64,000 nucleotides of DNA from Plotosus lineatus. Lineage: Eukaryota > Chordata > Actinopteri > Siluriformes > Plotosidae. Position 1 is the first letter of the stretch; every line of letters begins with the position of its first letter. The stretch spans positions 70,941,501-71,005,500 of the forward strand of contig CM045733.1 of the NCBI GenBank assembly GCA_024760905.1, read 5' to 3'. A model generated the notes under the pieces. That model did not search any database and was not told the origin of the DNA. It worked only from the letters and a program-made list of their open reading frames with translations. A program made the position numbers and the translations under genes. Of the stretch, positions 12,056-24,628 are shown one piece after another.

Positions 12056-12924
12056 AGTACCATTTTACTTTGATTTAAAACAGCAGCAAAGTGGATCAAA
12101 AGTAAAAAAAATCTTATATATTTCCACATACCAAGAGCATTTATGAAATGGCGATTTGTTTCTTAGTATAAAGGTAAGAAATATTTTTAGCGGTGTACAT
12201 TCTCTTAAAAGGTGCCAACAGGTTTGTGAATTGGCATGTACTTGTATATTAATATAAAAATAAATAGGATATACAACTCTAATTCTGCTTTTGAAAACCT
12301 GGCACATTTCTTATCTATAAAAATAGATAGATAATAAAAATTGCATTTTTATCTCCATGGTTTATACAAAATAAGGCTGCTGCAAGGAGTAGTTTTAGTT
12401 GGCTAAAGGTTTTAAAGCAATATCACTGTGTAAACAACATAGATGGTCCAACACAATGACGTACTATTGCATCTAAAACAAGCATGACTCTGTCACTTCA
12501 CACTCTCACCAAGGACCTCTCACCCCACTTCCGAGAAGCATGGTATGCTAAAATGTGTCATTCCTCACCTCCGCAGGTATTTCCTCTCTGGATCAGATGT
12601 GAATGCTGTTGATTATGACGGAAGGTCTGCACTTCACGTGGCTGCCTCAGAAGGGCGTCTGGAAGTCATCAAATTTCTGATGGAGAGCACAGGAGCCATC
12701 TGCACACTCAAGGACAGGTAAAGTTAAAAATACAACCATGACTAGTGTGTTGCATCATGCAAAGTTGATACAGTGAAATATTACTCTTTTATACTGGTAT
12801 GTGATTGAACTTTGTGATGATGTTGACAGGTGTGGAAACGGCTTTGCAGGAAGCTAAACGAAGCAATCAAGGACCTGCTGTACAGCTCCTCAGAAAGTAC
12901 ACAGACTATAAGGAAATGCTATGA

Positions 12925-14579
12925 TTGTGCATTAGCCCCAAGCACACAACTTCATACTATCAGTTTACATATTTTATTGACGTATAGAGATTGCAGTACT
13001 TGATTTGTTTGTTGAATGGCTGGCACCAAATGTAAATCAGTTGAAAACTGAAAATTTGTCATAACTGATATGTTATACCTTGGTATAGCCAAACAGGGTG
13101 AATCTGTAATAGCAAGATATTAAGAAATGTACACATGGTTTGCTAAACTCCTAAAGAAGAACTGTACATAAAAGTGTGTTCATGGGTTCTTCTGGAAACT
13201 TTGGTTACAATCACCAAAACTCATCCATGAGAGCAACATTGTTTAATAAAGAACATTGTCTTATGTCTAATGTCTTTGTTTATCACAGGGCCTAATGATA
13301 AAAGATACCGTATATACTTTAGTAATAATGGTAGTAGTGGTAAAAGTTAAAAGTACACAGAGTTTCCAGTGAAACAGAATGTCCTGATATCACTAAAGTT
13401 TCAGAAGCTGCTTGCTGATGGAGGACTTTTGTCCAAAATGCAGATTCTGATAACAGTAAAGGAGAGAACTCATGTGTGACACTTCAACTTACTTTCTCAT
13501 GGGCCCTCTGCATAACATTAGATGGGCCACTTTCGAAAAGTGGTTTCATGCAACTGCTGTAAGCCTGGAAGTCATAAACAGGGAGTCTTGTCATGTAGCC
13601 TTCAATGGTAAAGATGGTTCAACAATGGCCAGTAAAACTGGGACAGATCTGGAAGGTGGTTTAGTGTAAGAAAAATAATTTTTAACACATACATAAGCCA
13701 ATCCAATAGAATGTACCTAGGATAATATTCTGGCCATAAGCTTCACTTGTTCAAGTATTGGTATGGCCTCAGAGAGTAGGTAGGACATATTGTGAAATAA
13801 AATAGTATTTTGTTTTGTGACTAAACATTATTGTAAGCATTCTATGTTACACAATCAATCAAAAGTTTTAGAAAACCCCTATTTAAATTTTATTGAATTT
13901 TAAGACGTTAATGTTCAATGAATGGTCTGAAAGGGAATAAAGGTAAGCGGTATAACAGAATAACAGTCTCCAGATTAAACCCCATGGAGCTGGTTTGGGT
14001 TGAAGTGGACAGAAGGGCGAAGGCAAAGCAACCAACAAGTGCCAAATATGGGTAGAAATTTCTGCAACAGTATTGGGAAAACTTCCAGAACAATATTTCA
14101 TTTTCATTGTCAATAATGTTGCAAATGTATTCACTTTGGTGAGTCAAAAAAAAATGTAGATTAAATTGAGTTAAAAAGAACAATTCCACATCTTTTTTGT
14201 AACATGCAATTGATTCATTTTCTTCTATGGTTTTGAGTAGAAAACTGAATAATGTAAGTGTTCCAAAGCCTTTGATCAATAGTGCAGAGCAGATTTGTTG
14301 TGAGGTGTCAAATGTGCAAGTTAATATGTAGACAGACAAGTTATTGATCCTGGAACACATGCAGTAACTATGTATCATGTAAAAATAGATAAATAATTAT
14401 TAAATAGCAGCATAAATTCAGTATTTTTAAAAAGGAGTAAAACCATAGTAAACTACAAAGATATTCATATCAAAATCTCTAGGATCATGATCAGAGTTTC
14501 AAGTTCTTTCTCAAAAGATGTGGAAAAGTTTGAGTAAGATATAAGAAGTCTTCACATTCCAATGATGAATTAATCATAA
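12925..14579. other. 3' flank of the glutaminase-like locus
   Basis: Contains a canonical AATAAA at 13245-13250, about 320 bases past the ancestral stop, suggesting the old 3' UTR. The rest (13300-14579) is AT-rich with no recognised exon or mobile element. Confidence 0.5.
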
Positions 14580-16100
14580 TTACACTGTCCTCCATAATTA
14601 TTGGCACCCCAGGTTAAGATGTGTTAGAATCCTTAAAATAAATTCAATTTTTATTGCAGAAGCTACTTTCACACTGAAAATTGTAGAAAAATGTAACCTT
14701 CAACTCAAGTGAATTAAAGAGAGGGAAAAATCCCAAAGAAATAATTATTTTTTTTATATAATCACCTGGTCCAAACTTATTGACATCCCAAACAATTTCT
14801 AGGAAATAAATGTAATTGAAGTATTTCTGTTATTTCTACAGTAGTTTACGATGTTGATCCGAGTATTTATAAATATTTAATTAGGGATTCATCACTTCCT
14901 GTTTCCATAAGTTATAAATAAGATGCGACACAGAATCCATTTCTCTTATCCAGTCTTCAACATGGGAAAGACAAAGGAACACGCCGTACAAGCAAGGCAG
15001 ATGTGTGTTGACTTGAAGTCAGGCGAAGGCCACAAGAAAATAGCCCCTTGCCTGCACCTACCCATATCTACTGTCAGAGGAATCATTAAGAAGTTTAAAC
15101 CCATTGAAACAATGGTAAACAAGCCTTGACAAGGACACAGGGTTATTTTTGCCATCACGGACAGTGAGGAGGATGGTAAGAGAAATAAAAAGTTTGCCAA
15201 AGCGCACTGTCAAAAAATTGCAACAAATGCTAGCATTTTGGAGTCACAAATTGGCCAAAAAAACCATCAGGCAGTATCTACATGCCACCAAGCTATTTGG
15301 GAGACATGCATGGAAAACAACCTTTTCTCTCACAATCATAAACCTAAACCTCTGGAATTCGCTAAGCCGTACTGGAACTTTAACTGGGACCGTGTGCTTT
15401 GGCCAGATGAGACCTAGATAGAGCTTTTTGTCAACAAACATTCCAAGTGCTTCTTGGTGGAACACAAAAGCTGAGTGTGCAGTAGCACCTCATGCCCACT
15501 TTGAAGTTTGGGGGAGGATCAGTGATGCTGTGGGCTTGTTTCTCTTCCAGAGGCCCTGGGAACCTTGTTAGGGTATATGGCATCATGAATGCTTTGAAAT
15601 CTTAGGACATTTTAAATGAAAATCTGGTGGCCTCTGCTCAAAAGCTGAAGATGGGTTGTCACTGGGTCTTTCAGAAAGATAATGATGCAAAAAATTTGGC
15701 CAAATCTAGACAGAAATGGTTCATCAGACACAGAATTAAACTCCTCCCATGGCCATGTGTCCCCGGGCCTCAACTCCATTGAAAACCTGTGGACTGAGCT
15801 GAAGAGGAGCGTACAAAGGAGAGGACCAGGTCACTGGATGATTTAGATTGTGCAAAGAGGAATGGTTGAAGATCCCTCTTTCTGTAGTCTCCCATCTCAT
15901 GAAACATTATAGGAGAAAATGAAGTGCTGTTTTGTTGGCAAAAGGGGGTTGTACAAAGTATTAACATCAGGAGTGCTAATAATTGTACACACGATTTGTT
16001 CTAAAATAATTATTTCTTACCATGCAATTTTTCCCTACTGAATAAATGCACTTGAATTAAAGGTTGGAATTTTCTCCTTTTTTCATTGGGGTCCTGTACT
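14580..16100 (+). mobile_element. Degenerate Tc1/mariner transposon
   Basis: Starts with the Tc1-type end TGTCCTCCATAATTATTGGC. The transposase begins MGKTKEHAVQARQMCVDLK near 14962 with a helix-turn-helix segment (STVRGIIKKFKP), and is then broken by several stops and frame changes. Later pieces match the catalytic domain (LWPDET; the ENLWTELK-like stretch near 15780). The right end is poorly defined, around 16070-16100. Confidence 0.8.
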
Positions 16101-16328
16101 TTAAAAAAAAAAAAAGAAATTATTTGAAGCTATAGAACACATCTTAACCATGGGTGCTGATGGGCAGTGTTTTTTGTGCGAATGGAAGTTACTGCGAATG
16201 ACAGCTTTTTAGATATGACTTGAGTTGACTAAAGAACTTGAAACACTGATCATGATCCTAAAGATTTTGATAATACCGGTATTTTATTTTCATAAAAATA
16301 TGGTTATTAGCAATAACTGATATTATAC

Positions 16329-18175
16329 AGGGTGACACAGTGGCATAGTGGTTAACATGGCAAGAAGGGTTCGAGTCCTGTTTGGTGAGGGTGTTTCTGT
16401 GTGGAGATTGTACTAGTAGTCCTTCTCAAAAAATTTGCATATTGTGATGAAGTTCATTATTTTCTGTAATGTACTGATAAAAATTAAACTTTCATATATT
16501 TTAGATTCATCGAACACCAACTGAAATATTTCCGGTCTTTTATTGTTTTAATTCTGATGATTTTGGCATACAGCTCATGAAAACCCAGAATTCCTATCTC
16601 AAAAAATGAGCATATCATGTTCAGGTAGTGTAAACGAGCTATTAACCTAATCATCTGAATCAACCAATTAACTCTAAACACCTGCAAAAGATTCCTGAGG
16701 CTTTTAAAAACTCCCAGCCTGGTTCATTACTCAAAACCGCAATCATAGGTAAGACTGCCGACCTGACTGCTGTCCAGAAGGCCATCATTGACGCCCTCAA
16801 GCAAGAGGGTAAGACACAAAGAAATCTCTGAGCGAATAGGCTGTTCCCACAGTGCTCTATCAAGCCACCTCAGTGGGACGTCTGTGGGAAGGAAAAAGTG
16901 TGGCAGAAAACGCTGCACAACCAGAAGAGGTGACCGGACCCTGAGGAAGATTGTGGAGAAGGGCCGATTCCAGACCTCGGGGGACCTGTGGAAGCAGTGG
17001 ACAGGGCTACAGGTGCCGCATTCCCCAGGTCAAGCCACTTTTGAACCAGAAACAGCGGCAGAAGCGCCTGACCTGGTCTACAGAAAAGCAGCACTGGACT
17101 TTTTTCGTACTTTTTTCGGATGAAAGTAAATTTTGCATGTCATTCGGAAATCGCGGTGCCAGAGTCTGGAGGAAGACTGGGGACAAGGAAATGCCAAAAT
17201 GCCTGAAGTCCAGTGTCAAGTACCCACAGTCAAGATGGTCTGGGGTGCCATGTCAGCTGCTGGTGTTGGTCCACGGCAGGGTCAATGCAGCTAGCTATGA
17301 TGAAGATTTCTACATGATGAAGATTTTCATTTTTCAGCACGACCTGGCACCTGCTCACAGTGCCAAAACCACTGCTAAATGGTTTACTGACCATGGTATT
17401 ACTGTGCTCAATTGGCCTGCCAACTGTCCTGACCTGAAGCCCATAGAGAATCTGTGGGATATTGTGAAGAGAAAGTTGAGAGACACCAGACCCAACACTG
17501 TGGATGAGCTTAAGGCCGCTATCGAAGCATCCTGGGCCTCCGTAACACCTCAGCAGTGCCACAGGCTGATTGGCTCCATGCCACGCCGCATTGAAGCAGT
17601 CATTTCTACAAAAGGATTCCTGACCAAGTATTGAGTGCATAACTGAACTTCATTGAAGGACAGGATTGAACTGTCGACTTTTTTTGTATAAAAAACACTT
17701 TCTTTTTTATTGGTCGGATGAAATATGCTAATTTTTTGAGATAGGGATTTTGGGTTTTCATGAGCTGTATGCCAAAATCATCAGTATTAAAACAATAAAA
17801 GACCTGAAATATTTCATTTGGTGTGCAATGAATCTAAAATATATGAAAGTTTAATTTTTATCAGTACATTACAAAAAAGAATGAACTTTATCACAATATG
17901 CTAATTTTTTGAGAAGGACTAGTATGTTCTCGCATGCTTGCTTAATATGTTTTGGGGTTTTTTTTACCAGTCAGACATGCATGTTAAGTTAATTGCCTGC
18001 TCCATTCGTCACAAAGTATTTCACTCTGTGTGTGTGTGTGTGTGTGTGAGTGTAGGTATGTGTCAGTCTTGCGATTAGTGTGACAAGCAGTTCAAGGTGC
18101 TTCACAGTGTTGGCTGAAATACCCAAGCCTTCCCAAGACCCTAGATTAAGTGAATTGGCAAATGAATGAACGAGT
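16329..18175 (+). mobile_element. tRNA-derived SINE split by a Tc1 insertion
   Basis: The head (16329-16412: GGTGACACAGTGGCATAGTG then GGTTCGAGTCC) and body (17923-18175: TATGTTCTCGCATGCTTGCT, CACAAAGTATTTCAC, AAGACCCTAGATTAAG) of one SINE are separated by a 1.5-kb Tc1 element. A GT tract interrupts the body at 18029-18048. It is the same SINE type as at 35243 and 35605. Confidence 0.75.
16413..17922 (+). mobile_element. Tc1/mariner transposon with long terminal inverted repeats
   Basis: Ends are CTAGTAGTCCTTCTCAAAAA and, inverted, CTAGTCCTTCTCAAAAAATT. The inverted repeats extend over roughly 150-200 bases. The target is TA (16411-16412 and 17923-17924). The transposase frame is broken in its N-terminal half. 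A C-terminal stretch at about 17190-17634 stays open with catalytic-domain motifs: QHDLAPAHSAKTTAKWF (second Asp) and NCPDLKPIENLWDIVKRKL, giving the DD34E-type spacing. Two more pieces of this family occur at 42318 and 53310, and a third copy begins at 62952. Confidence 0.9.
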
Positions 18176-18632
18176 AAGTCGTCTCATACTCTGGTGTTAA
18201 CAAACCTGAATCCATTTTTTTCCCCAAAGGAACAACCTTGTGGTGTCACACTTATGTGTTCTTGCTTCTGTTTTCAAATAACTATGTATAATAATCTGGA
18301 TACACTTGGATAATAATACAATATGTCTGACCATGCTCATGTTATTCATCTTGTGATAATGACTAACTTTATAATAATAACTTTATTTAAAAGGTGTCTT
18401 TCTTGGTACTCAAGGTCACCATAGAGATAAAAAAAACAACAAAAGCAAAGAAAATACACAAAAATAGATGGAAAGGGAAATAATAAAATTAGTAGGGCTA
18501 TTTTACATTAGGTGAATAAGCAATTTAAATGGGGTTTTGAATGTTTTTTTTAATTCACTTTAGAGTCGCCAAAGTTCTATTGTCAAATGTAGTGTGGACT
18601 ATGCCCAATGCTCTATGAAGTTGACTGAATGC

Positions 18633-18662
18633 TGTGTGTGTGTGTGTGTGTGTGTGTGTAGT

Positions 18663-18696
<34 letters not shown>
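18633..18696. repeat. (TG)n and (GA)n microsatellites
   Basis: About 27 bases of TG, a short spacer, then about 30 bases of GA. Lies about 400 bases upstream of the endophilin start codon. Confidence 0.95.
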
Positions 18697-18698
<2 letters not shown>

Positions 18699-18699
18699 C

Positions 18700-19094
18700 A
18701 CAATAAGCGACGTCTTCACGCTGAACCCACGTGCCATGTAACGTCACCTGTGAAACTGGTTCTAGCTCATTCTTGCCAACATGCTTCGACACAAATATAT
18801 TTTGTTGAATCTTCCGAATAAATTGCTGAGGCTTCGAGTATGGTTACATGCTTTCATTAGTAAGGAAAGGCATATGGGTGTGACTGTGGACTCTGACCTT
18901 ATTGTGATGTCACAGTAGCCGCTGCGCTGAAGGCTATTTGATGTCGCTTCTTCTATGACTTCTCACGTACTGTATATCTTTTGGTTTGTCAGCGCACGCG
19001 TTCAGCAGCACGACGGGTTTTTACGCGACATATCTCTCCCGGCAGTCCCAGATTGACTTGGATTCGGAGCGGAACGAAAGGAAAAGCATGAAAG
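18700..19094 (+). promoter_or_regulatory. Likely 5' flank and 5' UTR of the endophilin gene
   Basis: Locally richer in C+G than its surroundings, with a CRE-like TGATGTCA at 18904-18911 next to GTAGCCGCTGCGCTGAAGGC. No TATA box was identified and the transcription start is unknown. Assignment rests on position directly before the ATG at 19095. Confidence 0.3.
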
Positions 19095-20154
19095 ATGTCC
19101 ATGGCGGGACTGAAGAAACAGTTTCACAAAGCAAGCCAGGTAATAACAGCAAAAGTGTCCCGGTGCACGACCCTGTTTCATTGTCTTGTTTTGTTTTTAT
19201 ACCAAACTTTACTGGCTTTGTCCTTTCTAAAACATGTATGTACTGTCCGGTCGTCCTCGTCCATGCTGGGGTTATCGCTGACACAATGTCAACGGTATTA
19301 TCTATAACCCCTGTAATATCTATAACCCCTGTAATATCTATAACCCCTGTAATATCTATAACCCCTCTAATATCTATAACCCCTGTAATATCTATAACCC
19401 CTCTAATACTAGCCCTGCGATAGATTGTCGATAAAGGACCAGACATTAATACAATGCCGTATTTATCCTGTGGACGGTCACGTATGAACTGGTTCTTTTA
19501 AACGATTCATCTGTTAGTCAGGTGAATCAAATTGTAAATACGTAATGCTCAATGTTTTTTTGTTGTTGTTGTTGACCTTTTAAAAAAGCTATTTGCTATT
19601 TACCTCAGTAATGTGTTCAGATGTAGACTATAAGGTCATTTCTGTAGAGTGAAGCAAGTTGATCAAAATATATTCCTATATGACCGAGTTACACTGTTTT
19701 GAAGAAATGAATCAGTGAAAAGAATCGTTAAGTAACCAAGCAGTGCACACACCTCCTTTTGTTTACTTAAAGAGGAACTAAATGAATTACTGATCAAAGA
19801 TTAAGATAAAACCTCACAAAATGCATACAATGTGAGCACTGAGCAGAGAATCTGACCTCTGCCTTTGACCCATCCTTACACACTTGTAATAAGCACACAC
19901 AACCACTAGGAACAGGAGCAGTGTGGGGCAAACTTGTGCTCCAGGGGCATTTGTAGGTTAAGTGCCTTTCCCAAGGACATGTTAACCATGGATGTTTCCC
20001 CACTGGTCTTGGGAATCAAACCAACAACCTTTCAGAAACAACTTGTGTCACACAAGTCAGCTTCTCTAACCTTTAGGTGCATAAAAACTTTAAAAAAGTT
20101 GGTGTGACTTTCAGGACAGTAAACCAAATACTGTACATACATTGTACATCCAGG

Positions 20155-20218
<64 letters not shown>

Positions 20219-20464
20219 ATTTTCTGAGTAGATCCTTCTGTAAGAGAGTGCTCAATACTTTTTCGTAGAGCAAATATAAGTAAAAATAAAAGGACAGGAC
20301 AAAGACTTGAAACTTCATTTGCACTACAGATCTGTTTTCGAGGGGTAATGAAACCATCCTCTCTCATCACCTGAAGAGAGAGGATGGTTTCACCACCCCT
20401 CGAAACAGATCTGTAGTGATAAATGGAGTTTCAATAGAAAGTCTTTGTCCTGTCCTTTTATTTT

Positions 20465-20555
<91 letters not shown>

Positions 20556-23500
20556 GATCTATAAGTAGATAAGGAGACTTGGAAGTAGATAAGGAGACTT
20601 GGTGGTGGAATGAGGAAGTGCAGGAGTGTGTACAAAGGAAAAGGTTAGCCAAGAAGAAGTGGGACATTGAGAGGACCGAAGAGAGTAAACAGGAGTACAG
20701 GGAGACACAGCGTAAGGCGAAAGTAGCAGTGGCTAAGGCCAAACAGAGGGCGTATGATGACTTGTATGATAGGTTGGATAGTAAAGAGGGAGAAAATGAT
20801 CTATACAGGTTGGCACAGCAGAGAAATAGAGATGGGAAGGACGTGCAGCAAGTTAGATTGATAAAGGACAGAGAGGGAACTGTATTGACTAATGACAGAG
20901 TGTGCTGGGAAGAGCTGATGAATGAGGAAAATGAGAGAGAAAAAAGAGTAGAAGAGGTAACCATTGAGGAGCAGGCTGTAGCAAAGATCAGTAAGGGTGA
21001 AGTGAGAAGGGCATTGAAGAGGATGAAGAATGGAAAGGCAGTTGGTCCTGATGATATATCTGTGGAGGTATGGAAGTGTCTAGGAGAGGTAGCAGTAGAT
21101 TTTCTGACAAGAACATTCAACAAGGTACTAGAGAGTGAGCAGATGCCGGAGGAGTGGAGGAGAAGTGTGCTGGTGCCCATTTTTAAGAACAAGGGAGACG
21201 TGCAGAGTTGCAGCAACTACAGAGGGATAAAGTTGATGAGCCATACGATGAAGTTATGGGAAAGAATAGTGGAAGCTAGACTAAGGGCAGAGGTCAGCAT
21301 TTGTGAACAACAGTTTGGTTTCATGCCAAGAAAGAGCACCACAGATGCAATGTTTGCCTTGAGGATGTTAATAGAGAAGTACAGAGAAGGTCAGAGGGAG
21401 CTACATTGTGCCTTTGTGGATCTGGAAAAAGCATATGACAGGGTGCCGAGAGAAGAACTGTGGTATTGCATGAGGAAGTCTGGAGTGGCAGAGAAGTATG
21501 TTAGAGTGGTGCAGGACATGTATGAGAGATGTAAGACAGTGGTGAGGTGTGCTGTCGGTGTGACCAACGAATTCAAGGTGGAGGTGGGACTGCATCAAGG
21601 GTCAGCTCTGAGCCCCATCTTGTTTGCTATGGTGATGGACAGGCTGACAGACGAGGTGAGACAAGAATCTCCATGGACTATGATGTTTGCAGATGACATC
21701 GTGATCTGTAGTGAGAGCAGAGAACAAGTGCAGGAAAATCTAGAGAGGTGGAGGTATGCCCTGGAAAGGAGAGGAATGAAGGTTAGCCTCAGAAAATCAG
21801 AATACATGTGTGTGAATGAGAAGGACCCAGGAGGAACGGTGATGTTACAGGGAGCAGAGATAACGAAGGTGGAGGATTTTAAGTACTTAGGCTCAACAAT
21901 CCAGAGCAATGGAGAGTGTGGAAAAGAGGTGAAGAAGCGTGTGCAGGCAGGCTGGAATGGTTGGAGAAAAGTATCCGGTGTGATGTGCGATAGGAGAGTG
22001 TCAGCAAGAATGAAGGGAAAAGTGTACAAGATGGTGGTGAGGCCAGCGATGTTGTATGGCTTAAAAACAGTGGCGCTGAGGAAAAGGCAGGAGGCAGAGC
22101 TGGAGGTAGCGGAGATGAAAATGTTGAGGTTCTCCCTGGGAGTAACGAGGATGGATAGGATCAGAAATGAGTATATCAGAGGGACAGCCCACGTAAGATG
22201 TTTTGGAGACAAAGTCAGAGAGGCTAGATTGAGATGGTTTGGACATGTACAGAGGAGGGATAGTGAGTATATTGGCAGTAGGATGCTGAGGTTGGAACTA
22301 CCAGGCAGAAGGCCTCGAGGAAGACCGAAGAAGAGATTTATGGATGCGGTGAAGGAAGACATGAAGGTCGTTGGAGTCAGAAAAGAAGATGCGGAGGACA
22401 GGGTGAGGTGGAGGCGGATGATTTGCTGTGGCGACCCCTGAAGGGAGCAGCCGAAAGTAAAAGAAGAAGATATATATATATAGGGATCCTTCACTTTCCA
22501 CAATTAATTGGGACCAAAATCCCCCGCAACCGTTGAATTCTGCGAAGTAGGATTGAAACACACCCCCGTCTGACGTATAAGTACATGTATATGTGTATAT
22601 AATATCAATAAATACATATATTCAACGCTATAAATACTTATAACAATTAAACATTCAAAAATAATGCATAAGATGTAAATAAAATATAAATACACACATA
22701 TACATTTATACTCAGTTACGCACCTCAGACAAAAATGTAAGTAGTTTTGATGGGGGTTTTGGGTTATTTTTTTTGTTTTGTTTTTGCTTGTTTAGGTTTT
22801 TTTTTTTGCATAATTAGCCTTGTTTTGTGGCATTTTCTTTAACTTTCCCCCCCTATTCTTCCTTAATTTCCTTATTTTTTTAATTCGATTTATATTAAAA
22901 AGAAACAAAAAAACCATGATGCCCTGAATTGAAGTGCGAAGTAGCGAGGGATCCCTGTATACTGTATATCAGGGATCGGGGACCTTTTTGACTAAGAGAG
23001 CCAAAAAGAAGACATATTTTAAAATCTAATCCTCTGAGAGCCATATATATATTAATACTGAATACAACTAAATTGAAAAAGAAGAATAACAATTTGAGAG
23101 TATAATAAGAAAAGTACTTCTTACTATTAATGCGACTTTTGCAAGACTCGCACGCTGCAGTGTTCATGTGACAGGAAGCACGTCCCAAATTTTGGCAATC
23201 AGCTGGTCTGTGGGTTGAAGTTTTTCCGTGTCTGTCCATTTGTGTTTGCTTGCCAGCTGTGCTTGCCTTCGTGCAAATGAACTGATCAAAAACGAGGGAC
23301 ATTTACCTCTTTACTCAAAAACAACTCGCGCAGTCTGTGGCTGTTGTTATAATCCAATAAAATTAGAGTTTCAAGGTATCAGACCTGCCCACATACTGGC
23401 GTACAGAAAGGATTGTCTGTCCGCTGCATGCCACAGTGACGTGGCATTGAAAATAGATGTATAGATTTAAATGCGTGAGATTTAGCCATCTGTTTTTGTT

Positions 23501-24576
23501 TCATTTGATGGCTTTGTTTGTATTTTTATTTAAATGACAGTGAAATTATGTATTTATTATTCTGTTAAGAAAGGCCATCTGATTTATTTGAAAGCCAGAT
23601 ACAGTCAACAGAAGAGCCATAGGTTCCCGACCCCTGCTGTATATAGTACTGTGAGTTTTAGGCACTCTATTTTTTTTTCATTATTTGCTATAAATTATTT
23701 ATTTCTCATTCATTCATTTTCTGTAATCGCTTAATCCTAAACAGGGTTAAGGGGAGGCTGGCACCCATCCCAGCAGGCTCCGGGCAAGGGCAGAGTACAC
23801 CCTGGACAGCTCACCAGGCTATCACAGGGCAGGAACACGCTGATGGCTTTGCAGCCTACTCTTGTCAAAAGTCAGCAATGGTTCTTTTACATGAACCTCT
23901 CACCATATAGACAGTGAGAGATTTGGCCAGCCTTTGATAAACCACTTAGCTGCACTGGCGGGATCAGTGACAACCCGTTGAGAGTGGGGCTTGAACCCCA
24001 ACCTTCAAATCAGTGATCTGTCATGTTTTACCACCAGGCCACCACTACCTAGATTTTTGTTTTATAATCTGTATATTAATAAGTTAGTGCAATAAGCACT
24101 TTAGATTTCCAAGCATTAGTTTTTTAGTTTTTCAGCTCGAAATAAAATGTTACATTAAAGAAGTTAGTACAGTATGTCAAGAAAGAAATCAGTATCTTAC
24201 GGATAAGATACCACTTTTCATAGAAAATATAATGAAGGCTGCTGATATTTAAATGCAAATAAAGAATCTAGTGGCAGTCAACATTTCAGTAGATCTGTGG
24301 CTGGGTCTGTAAGACACCCGGTAAATACTGCACAAACTCTACCTGATATTTTTTTTTTTTCAAAAAGTCAACAGATTTAATATTGAACTAGTTTATTGTA
24401 CTTTTTTGTAGAATTTTTATGTAGACATCTTTAATTTAATGTCAGTAATTATGTGTACATATGCAAAAATATGTAAAATCTGCATCTGTTTTACATATTT
24501 TATACTTTGCAGGTGCCTAAAATGTTTGCGCAACACCGTAAATACACACACACACACACACACACACTGTGTACAC

Positions 24577-24628
<52 letters not shown>

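Noticed and set aside
14923..15421. Short frames that look like small genes
   Set aside because: They are broken pieces of the Tc1 transposase at 14580-16100.
19296..19403. Possible CRISPR-like array
   Set aside because: Units are contiguous with no spacers, and the genome is a vertebrate's.
19021..19446. Open frames on both strands over the endophilin first exon
   Set aside because: They run through the 18-bp minisatellite. The supported product is the 15-residue first coding exon ending at 19139.
20458..21216. Long minus-strand open frame opposite the RTE reverse transcriptase
   Set aside because: It is the antisense shadow of a conserved coding frame plus (AT)n. Similar antisense frames occur opposite every RTE copy.
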